Part shown: piece by piece, positions 54,732 through 60,711 of the stretch
Layout of the letters: each line of letters starts with the position of its first letter
How positions within the stretch are numbered: position 1 is the stretch's first letter
Assembly: GCA_944319795.1 (NCBI GenBank)
Contig: CALUFA010000015.1
Span: 1 to 60,711, forward strand
DNA: 60,711 bases
Direction of reading: 5' to 3'
Origin: an uncultured Prevotella sp.
GTDB taxonomy: Bacteria > Bacteroidota > Bacteroidia > Bacteroidales > Bacteroidaceae
The notes under the pieces: model-generated
Told to the model about the DNA's origin: nothing
The model's database searches: none
Seen by the model: only the letters and a program-made list of their open reading frames with translations
Translations under genes and position numbers: made by a program

Positions 54732-56744
54732 ATGAAACAACTAAAGGCTACATTCATTACGCTGCTGCTCACCGTGTTCGCGGTGACCGCGGCCGCACAG
54801 ATGCAAGACCCCGTGCATTTCAGCGTGAGCCAAAAGAAGGTGTCACCGACTGAAATCGAAGTTCTCTTCACGGCCAAGATCGACGCCGGATGGCACGTCT
54901 ACTCTACCGGAATGCCGTCAGACGGCCCCACTTCGGCCACCATCCACACCGACGTGGCACAGGGAGTGACGCCCGTAGGCGGACTGAAACACCGCGGAAA
55001 GGAAATCAGCCAGTACGACAACATGTTCGGCATGAACCTGCGCTACTTCGAGAACAACGTGACGTTCGTGCAGAAATACAAGATCACGGGCAAGACCTAC
55101 CATGTAAAAGGATACTTAGAGTACGGCGCGTGCAACGACGAAATGTGCATGCCGCCCACCTCGGTAGAGTTCGACTACAAGGGCGAGGGCCCGGCCGACG
55201 CGCCTGAAGCCGCCGAGGAAGAGAATGAGGAAAAGGCCGACACCGCAGCAACGGCAGACACGGCAACAGCCGACTCGGCGGCAGTAGCAGCCGCCGAGGT
55301 GGGCGACACCACCGGACTGTGGACGCCCGTGATCGACGAGCTGCAGGCCATGAACGGCGACCAGGACACCGGCGAGCAGTCGATGATCTACATATTCCTG
55401 ATGGGTCTCGTCGGCGGACTCCTCGCAGTGTTCACTCCCTGCGTGTGGCCTATCATCCCGATGACCGTCAGCTTCTTCCTGAAACGCTCCAAGGACAAGA
55501 AGAAAGGCATACGCGACGCCATAACATACGGCGCCTCAATCGTGGTGATCTACCTCGTTTTGGGCCTCGCCATAACGCTCATCTTCGGCGCGAGCGCGCT
55601 CAACGCGCTGTCGACCAACGCCGTGTTCAACATCTTCTTCTGCCTGCTCCTGGTGGTGTTCGCCCTTTCCTTCTTCGGCTGGTTCGAGCTTACGCTGCCC
55701 TCTTCGTGGACAAACAAGGTTGACAACAAGGCATCTTCGACGAGCGGACTGCTCAGCATATTCCTCATGGCGTTCACGCTTACGCTCGTGTCGTTCTCGT
55801 GCACCGGCCCTATCATCGGCTTCCTGCTCGTCGAGGTCAGCACTTCGGGCAACATCGTAGGCCCCGCCGTCGGCATGCTCGGCTTCGCCATAGCCCTCGC
55901 CCTGCCGTTCACGCTCTTCGCCCTGTTCCCCACATGGCTCAAGCAAGCGCCTAAGTCGGGCGGCTGGATGAACACTATCAAGATCGTGCTCGGCTTCATC
56001 GAGCTGGCCTTCGCGCTGAAGTTCTTCTCGGTTGCCGACCTCGCATACGGCTGGGGACTGCTCGACCGCGAAGTGTTCCTCGCCCTCTGGATCGTAATAT
56101 TCGGCATGCTCGGCCTCTACCTCATAGGCAAGCTCAAGTTCAAGAGCGACGGCGACTCCACCGAAGCCATGCCCGTGCCCTGCATAATGCTCGGATTGAT
56201 CTCGTTAGCGTTCTCAATTTACATGGTGCCCGGACTCTGGGGCGCTCCCTGCAAGGCCGTAAGCGCCTTCGCTCCGCCTATGAACACGCAAGACTTCAAC
56301 CTTTATGACAACGAGGTTCACCCGCGCTTCACAAACTACGAGCAGGCAATGGCAGCGGCCGCAGCCGAAGGAAAACCCGTCATGATCGACTTTACCGGCT
56401 TCGGATGCGTGAACTGCCGTAAGATGGAAGCCGCCGTATGGACCGACCCGCAGGTGGCCGACAAGCTCAACAACGACTTCGTATTGGTATCACTCTACGT
56501 TGACGACAAGACACCGCTCGACAAGCCCATAGAGGTAATGGAGAACGGAAAGAAGCGCACGCTGCGCACCATCGGCGACAAGTGGAGCTACCTGCAGCGC
56601 AACAAGTTCGGCGCAAATGCGCAGCCGTTCTACGTCATCATCGACAGCAACGGAAAGCCGCTGGCCGGCTCTTACAGCTATGACGAGAACATAAGCAAGT
56701 ACACCGAGTTCCTCGACAAGGGTCTGAAGAACTATAAAAAGTAA
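54732..56744 (+). CDS. dsbD: Thiol:disulfide interchange protein DsbD
   Basis: 670 residues. Signal peptide 1-21 (AAA/Q). Residues about 22-150 form the DsbD/DsbC-like N-terminal domain ('MQDPVHFSVSQKKVSPTEIEVLFTAKI', 'YGACNDEMCMPPTSVEF'). A low-complexity Ala/Asp/Glu linker follows. Eight or so hydrophobic helices from about 215 to 530 ('LMGLVGGLLAVFTPCVWPIIPMTVSFFLKR') carry the transmembrane Cys pair. The C-terminal thioredoxin domain contains C559-V-N-C562. It moves electrons from cytoplasmic thioredoxin to periplasmic thiols. Likely partners: cytochrome c maturation (CcsBA) and exported CxxC proteins. Start chosen for its complete signal peptide. Confidence 0.93.
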   Translation: MKQLKATFITLLLTVFAVTAAAQMQDPVHFSVSQKKVSPTEIEVLFTAKIDAGWHVYSTGMPSDGPTSATIHTDVAQGVTPVGGLKHRGKEISQYDNMFGMNLRYFENNVTFVQKYKITGKTYHVKGYLEYGACNDEMCMPPTSVEFDYKGEGPADAPEAAEEENEEKADTAATADTATADSAAVAAAEVGDTTGLWTPVIDELQAMNGDQDTGEQSMIYIFLMGLVGGLLAVFTPCVWPIIPMTVSFFLKRSKDKKKGIRDAITYGASIVVIYLVLGLAITLIFGASALNALSTNAVFNIFFCLLLVVFALSFFGWFELTLPSSWTNKVDNKASSTSGLLSIFLMAFTLTLVSFSCTGPIIGFLLVEVSTSGNIVGPAVGMLGFAIALALPFTLFALFPTWLKQAPKSGGWMNTIKIVLGFIELAFALKFFSVADLAYGWGLLDREVFLALWIVIFGMLGLYLIGKLKFKSDGDSTEAMPVPCIMLGLISLAFSIYMVPGLWGAPCKAVSAFAPPMNTQDFNLYDNEVHPRFTNYEQAMAAAAAEGKPVMIDFTGFGCVNCRKMEAAVWTDPQVADKLNNDFVLVSLYVDDKTPLDKPIEVMENGKKRTLRTIGDKWSYLQRNKFGANAQPFYVIIDSNGKPLAGSYSYDENISKYTEFLDKGLKNYKK

Positions 56745-56839
56745 GTGTTAAAATGTTAGTATTATTGATTTAAATCAATAAATCATAACTTTTTCGTAAA
56801 AATATCGCACAAAGTTAAACACGTTGCAGGGAAACTTAT

Positions 56840-56847
56840 TATCTTTG
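56840..56847 (+). promoter_or_regulatory. Promoter -7 box of the small RNA
   Basis: TATCTTTG about 6 bases upstream of the conserved small-RNA segment. No coding start follows. Confidence 0.6.
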
Positions 56848-56852
56848 CAGCG

Positions 56853-56925
56853 TGTTTTTCATAGTATTAGATTTAAGGTTAACAATGGAATGAGGGACTC
56901 AGCGGAGTCCCATTTTTGTTTTTAT
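56853..56925 (+). ncRNA. Small RNA candidate with own promoter and terminator
   Basis: A short transcript of about 70 nt is implied: promoter TATCTTTG at 56840, an A/T-rich 5' part (TTCATAGTATTAGATTTAAGG, of which ATTAGATTTAAGG is the most notable), then a hairpin GGGACTC-AGC-GGAGTCCC-type stem (56894-56911) and a T-run. No reading frame of useful length. The 5' part is, as far as I recall, conserved in many Bacteroidales genomes while the terminator stem varies; I cannot confirm that here. It lies between convergent dsbD and helicase genes. Confidence 0.6.
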
Positions 56926-56998
56926 ACCCCTCGTATTCTTGTTTTTCCCGAAACGGATTCTTATTCTTTCAGTATTGTTTGTTTCATACCGACAATGT

Positions 56999-57086
56999 AA
57001 AAGGTTGCCTTTCGCATTGTAAAAGGCGGCATATTGCATTGTAAAAGGCCGTCTTTCGCATTGTAAAAGGCTACCTTTTGCAACGT
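56999..57086. repeat. 22-bp x 4 palindromic-unit array (copy 8)
   Basis: Units start at 56999, 57021, 57043 and 57065 with ATTGT spacers nearly identical in all four, the most regular array of the family. It lies between the small RNA and the 3' end of the helicase gene. Confidence 0.9.
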
Positions 57087-57128
57087 ACTGCGGTTTATGA
57101 TGTTACGTTAAACTTAGTGTATTGGAAA

Positions 57129-60100
57129 TCAAGGCTTTACGTCGCAGCGTTGAAATTCGCCCCCGATGTTTCTTACGTAACTGATAAGTTTGCTGAAAAC
57201 GGGGTTGGCCGACAGCACTTCGGCGTTGCCCGTCATTATCATTTGGCGGCGCGCGCGCGTTAGGGCTACGTTCAGTTTGCGGTCTATCGTGCGTCCGTCC
57301 TCGTCGAAACAGCTGCCGGCGAGGAACTCGAGCTGCCACTCGTTCTGCACGGTGAACGAGTAGATTATCACGTCGCGCTGGCTGCCCTGGTAGCGTTCCA
57401 CCGTGTCTATCGACACGGCTTCAAGCTCGGGCATGCCGAAACGCTCTATTTCCTTGCGTATTACGGCTATCTGGTTGCGGTAAGGCACTATAACCCCGAT
57501 GCTCTTTTCGGGCGTAAACGCGTCGCCGAGCATCAGTCTAACGCGCCTCATTACTTCCGCCACGGCGGCCGCCTCGTCGGTGTTCACCTTGTCGGACACG
57601 TCGGGGCGGCGGCACGGCCGCGATGGGATGAATATCATGCGGTGGGTGCGCAGCATCGTGTCGAGGCCGTCGTCGAGGCCGATGTCGGCGTATTCGAGCG
57701 ACGTCTCGCGCTGGTGGGCGAGCGGAACGGGACTGAGCCGCTCCTCGCGGTAGAACTCGCGGCAGGGGAAGTCGGCCACTTCGGGGTGCATGCGGCCGTG
57801 GCGGCGCAGCGTGCCGACGAACTCGGTGCGCCCGGCGGCGCGCTCGGTGCGCAGCAGACGCTCGAAAAGCGAGTTGCGGCAGTTGTCTAAATGAATGGCG
57901 CGCAGCAGCGGCGAGCTTACAGCCGACTCCTCCTCGCTTTGCTGTACCACGGCCGGCAGCTGCTTGTGGTCGCCCGTAAGGATGAACTTTCCTATGCGGT
58001 ACGCCTCGCTCCCACGGCCGTCGGGGCGGTGGGCGGCGAGCAGTCCTACGATGTTGGGCTCGAGTATCTGCGACGCCTCGTCGACTACGGCGAGCGTAAA
58101 GCCCTTCACGTCGAATACGAACGGGCGCGACATTATCATCGACGTAGTGCCCGTTATTACGCGCGCCGAGGCTATCCTTGCCTTCATGGCGTCGAGCCGG
58201 GGGCACGCCTTTACCGCTTCGCCGAGCAGGTGGGGCTTCGTGTGCGGGTCGGCGCTGTACTCGTTGCCGATGCGCAGGTAGTCGATGCCGGCCGAGTCGA
58301 GTATTGCGCACAGCTCGTCGACGGCCCTGTTGGTGTACGCCATGAGCAATATCGACGCTCCGTCGGCCGTCAGCTCTTCCTCGACGATGAACCTTATGGC
58401 CATCGAGGTCTTGCCCGTGCCCGGCGGACCAACCAACATGTAGTAGTCTTCGGCCTGCTTGGCGCGCAGCACGATGTCGTCGTAAGCCTCGTTGTACGCC
58501 CGTGTCAGCCTGGCTTCGGGGTTGCTGCGCGGAGCACGTTGGCCGAGTATCAGGCCGCGGCGGTCGTCCGGCGCGGTTATTAATTCGTACAGGCTACGCG
58601 CCGCCCCGCCTGCGGCGGCGTCGCCTCCGGCGTGCTCTACGGCGTAAAGGTCGGCCGAACCGGGTGCGTGAACCTTGAATATCCCGGGGTTTTTCTGCCC
58701 GTTCACTAATGCAACTGTTATCTCGTCGGTGCGTATCCCCGTGATGCTACCCTTGTAAAGCAGGCTCCGCCTTACGTCGGGTTCTTCACCGTCGCGGTAC
58801 CGGTAGAGGTAAACCATGTCGCCGCGGCGGAAGTTCGGCAGGAAGCCTTCGCCCTGTCCGGGCACGGCCAGCGTTATAATGTCGGGCGTTCCGCCCTCGG
58901 CCGAGCACTCTTTGGCCTTAACCGTCAGTCCCAAATATATGTTTCCGGTCTCTATCTTCTCCGTAAGCGGCATGTTCCAAAGGTCGGCCGTGCATCGGCT
59001 TACGCCCTCCTGCGAGCCCACCTTGCCCAACAGCTGCTCGCGGTAGGCGAAGGTCATCATCCTGCATAGGTACTCGCGCTCCAACGGCGGCAGGCATGCG
59101 AGCGGCCCGGTTACGGCCTCTATCTTAGGCAGCAGCCACCTATTATAATATTCAGAGTCGAGTCCTGCCGTGTTGACGGTGGCCGGAGTGAGCAGCGGCA
59201 GTATCCGTTGGAAGCCTTCCCGGGCTATTACATAGTCGGCGGCGACGATTTGGTTGCGCAGTTTTATGGCCTCGCGGAACAGCTTGCGGTAGAAAGCTAC
59301 GGCCATCAGGCCGTGTTCAGGGGGGTATTTTGAGTAAAGCAGGCGTATGTCCGTCTTGTCGTAACCGAGGTTGAAGTTGTATCTCAGCACGCCGTAATAC
59401 AGCAGCAGCTGCACGTAGTGGGGCTCGAGCTGGCGGCTGCCGTGTGTTCCGGCGCGCCCGGTCTCTATGTATCGGTTCTTGCCCGACTTCTGTTCGACGA
59501 GCAGGCTGAAGTCGGTCGTCATCATGTCGACGCGCCCTTGCAGGCCGAGGCGCTCGCAGATGAACGACGGTTCGAGCACGGCGCGGCTCCGGTCGTACTC
59601 GCCGAACATCACTTCTGCGGCTTTCCTTATGTTGTCGGCCTGCGCCTTGATTTCCATTTTGAACCTGTCGGCGTCGAAATCCGGGCACGAGCAGTATTCA
59701 AGGGCCTTGTCGGCGAAGTTCGAGCGGATAGCGCCGGCCAAGCTGAAGGCGCCGCCTTCGTTGACAACTCCGTCGAGCAAGGTGCCTGCGAGGTTGCCAA
59801 GCAGTATGGCCCGGCTGTTCGCGCGCCGGCCCATCCGGTCGATAGTGTATGACAGGGGGTGGTGGCCGTAGTCCTTGAAGCAGGCGGCTATCGAACTGAT
59901 GTCTATCAGGTAGTCGGGCTCTACGACTACGAGTCCGGGCACGACTACGTCCTCCACGCCCTCGGGCAGGTCCGTCTTGCAGTCTTTTACCCCGTCAATC
60001 TTGCAGTCGAGCAGGTTTAGCTGCATGCCCTCGTGCAGCATCTTGCGCACGTAGGCGAAGTCTTCTCCGTCAACGTCGACGGCCAGCAGCCGCCCTTGCA

Positions 60101-60557
60101 GCCCCTTTTCGGCCGACACGTAGACGTAACGCCCGTCCCATTGCCTTACGATGCAGCGCACGTAGCGCACGTCGAGGCCCTCGGCTTGGCCGTGGGGGCG
60201 GTCGTTGGCAGGCAGCAGCCGTAGCAGCGCGCCGGGCACGCCGTCGCCCGTAACGGCCGAGACGAAGCGGCTGAGGGCGCGCATGTCGTACATGAAGTCT
60301 TCCCGGCCGGCCTCCTCCGTGCCGTTGGTGCGGCGGCGCATGGCCTGTATCTGCACCCTGTCGGCCAGCCTTACGTGGCGCTTGCGGCAAAGGTAGTCGA
60401 CCTGAGAGAACAGGTTGCCGTATGCCTGGCCCGTGCCGCGCAGCCCCTCGTGGCACGCAAGTACGAGCGTCTCGTGCGCCATCTTGTTGAGCGTGTCGGG
60501 CTTAACCGAACCGTAAAGGCCGATTATTTCAATGATACGGGCATATAGGTAGTTCAT
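57129..60557 (-). CDS. Dna2-like nuclease-helicase (PD-(D/E)xK plus SF1B helicase)
   Basis: 1142 residues. About 230-400 look like a Cas4/RecB-type nuclease: 'GLQGRVDMMTTDFSLLVEQKSGK' with D344, E355-x-K357. About 690-1130 are an SF1B helicase of the DNA2/NAM7 class: Walker A G710-P-P-G-T-G-K-T717, 'LAVVDEASQILEP' (motif II), 'ILTGDHKQLPAVV' (motif III) and 'DTVERYQGSQRDVIIYSF...RKLNVALTRARRQMIMTG' (motifs V-VI). The N-terminal 200 residues are unassigned. Such proteins act in resection or repair of branched DNA. It is not next to defence genes, so a housekeeping repair role is the default reading. Confidence 0.88.
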   Translation of the reverse strand: MNYLYARIIEIIGLYGSVKPDTLNKMAHETLVLACHEGLRGTGQAYGNLFSQVDYLCRKRHVRLADRVQIQAMRRRTNGTEEAGREDFMYDMRALSRFVSAVTGDGVPGALLRLLPANDRPHGQAEGLDVRYVRCIVRQWDGRYVYVSAEKGLQGRLLAVDVDGEDFAYVRKMLHEGMQLNLLDCKIDGVKDCKTDLPEGVEDVVVPGLVVVEPDYLIDISSIAACFKDYGHHPLSYTIDRMGRRANSRAILLGNLAGTLLDGVVNEGGAFSLAGAIRSNFADKALEYCSCPDFDADRFKMEIKAQADNIRKAAEVMFGEYDRSRAVLEPSFICERLGLQGRVDMMTTDFSLLVEQKSGKNRYIETGRAGTHGSRQLEPHYVQLLLYYGVLRYNFNLGYDKTDIRLLYSKYPPEHGLMAVAFYRKLFREAIKLRNQIVAADYVIAREGFQRILPLLTPATVNTAGLDSEYYNRWLLPKIEAVTGPLACLPPLEREYLCRMMTFAYREQLLGKVGSQEGVSRCTADLWNMPLTEKIETGNIYLGLTVKAKECSAEGGTPDIITLAVPGQGEGFLPNFRRGDMVYLYRYRDGEEPDVRRSLLYKGSITGIRTDEITVALVNGQKNPGIFKVHAPGSADLYAVEHAGGDAAAGGAARSLYELITAPDDRRGLILGQRAPRSNPEARLTRAYNEAYDDIVLRAKQAEDYYMLVGPPGTGKTSMAIRFIVEEELTADGASILLMAYTNRAVDELCAILDSAGIDYLRIGNEYSADPHTKPHLLGEAVKACPRLDAMKARIASARVITGTTSMIMSRPFVFDVKGFTLAVVDEASQILEPNIVGLLAAHRPDGRGSEAYRIGKFILTGDHKQLPAVVQQSEEESAVSSPLLRAIHLDNCRNSLFERLLRTERAAGRTEFVGTLRRHGRMHPEVADFPCREFYREERLSPVPLAHQRETSLEYADIGLDDGLDTMLRTHRMIFIPSRPCRRPDVSDKVNTDEAAAVAEVMRRVRLMLGDAFTPEKSIGVIVPYRNQIAVIRKEIERFGMPELEAVSIDTVERYQGSQRDVIIYSFTVQNEWQLEFLAGSCFDEDGRTIDRKLNVALTRARRQMIMTGNAEVLSANPVFSKLISYVRNIGGEFQRCDVKP

Positions 60558-60573
60558 AAATCACCTTTTTTTA

Positions 60574-60711
60574 ATGCATAATTCATAATGCATAATGCAT
60601 AATTGGGCTGCGCATTAATGCATAATTCATAATTCATAATGCATAATTGGGCTGCGCATTAATGCATAATTCATAATTCATAATGCATAATTGGGCTGCG
60701 CATTAATGCAT
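60574..60711. repeat. AT-rich tandem repeat, 44-bp period, at right edge
   Basis: GGGCTGCGC recurs at 60605, 60649 and 60693, exactly 44 bases apart, separated by TAATGCATAATTCATAAT-type 7-mers. The composition matches the left-edge repeats and hairpin. The sequence runs off the window. Confidence 0.85.

Overview
The window is chromosomal DNA of a Bacteroidota member, most likely order Bacteroidales and Prevotellaceae-like. The genus cannot be fixed from sequence alone. Evidence: promoters are of the TTTG-N19/20-TAnnTTTG type (before metK, eno, tRNA-Gln, tRNA-Arg, porin and others); three secreted proteins carry T9SS-type C-terminal sorting domains; genes typical of the phylum are present (DUF4271 protein, fused ResB-CcsA, CarboxypepD_reg outer-membrane receptor, imelysin, KduI/KduD); and the order metK-DUF4271-hemD-rnpA-yidD-tyrS is a Bacteroidales arrangement. 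Coding DNA is GC-rich except for one AT-rich restriction-modification island.

Layout. 1-361: AT-rich tandem repeats and a hairpin. 362-8515: three plus-strand genes for large T9SS-type exported proteins, the first with an Omp28/thioredoxin-like WCQNC domain. 8853-9435: toxin-antitoxin pair. 9880-11653: kduD and kduI (unsaturated uronate catabolism). 11907-17302: tRNA-Gln, tyrS, yidD, rnpA, hemD, DUF4271 gene and metK, all on the minus strand, followed upstream by a rod-like structured RNA resembling 6S RNA. 18606-21877: eno and an RluA-type pseudouridine synthase on the plus strand. 21904-28542: minus-strand block ybeY, coaD, unknown membrane protein, ruvB, recX, prmC, ribbon-helix-helix protein, membrane protein, SPFH protein. 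29027-37162: ctpA-type S41 protease, parE, GNAT-fold protein, TPR-like exported protein and lipoprotein. 37507-39753: methyltransferase and probable restriction endonuclease. 40324-42372: metG. 42509-44998: outer-membrane receptor. 45105-45176: tRNA-Arg. 45509-52795: small lipoprotein, ccsBA, di-heme oxidoreductase, imelysin and porin, which look like one iron/heme-linked envelope module. 53331-56744: L-cysteine desulfidase and DsbD. 56853-56925: small RNA candidate. 57129-60557: Dna2-like nuclease-helicase. The right end is again AT-rich repeats.

The most striking feature is the intergenic DNA. Eight loci carry an array of four 22-bp units (RAAAGG-N3-YCTTTT-GC-N5), always four, independent of gene orientation. 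Two promoter regions (kduI, prmC) carry 66-bp repeats, each with a TATCTTTG box and a central hairpin whose arms differ between the loci but remain self-complementary. Four MITE-like elements with long CCGGG-rich hairpins are present, two with visible target duplications. Gene junctions are filled with degenerate 9-bp or 7-bp tandem repeats, and one 9-bp array lies in frame inside ccsBA.

Functional links inferred: CcsBA would attach heme to CxxCH proteins such as the neighbouring di-heme oxidoreductase, while HemD belongs to heme synthesis elsewhere in the window; DsbD supplies reductant to envelope thiols, including possibly CcsBA substrates and the CxxC-bearing exported protein.
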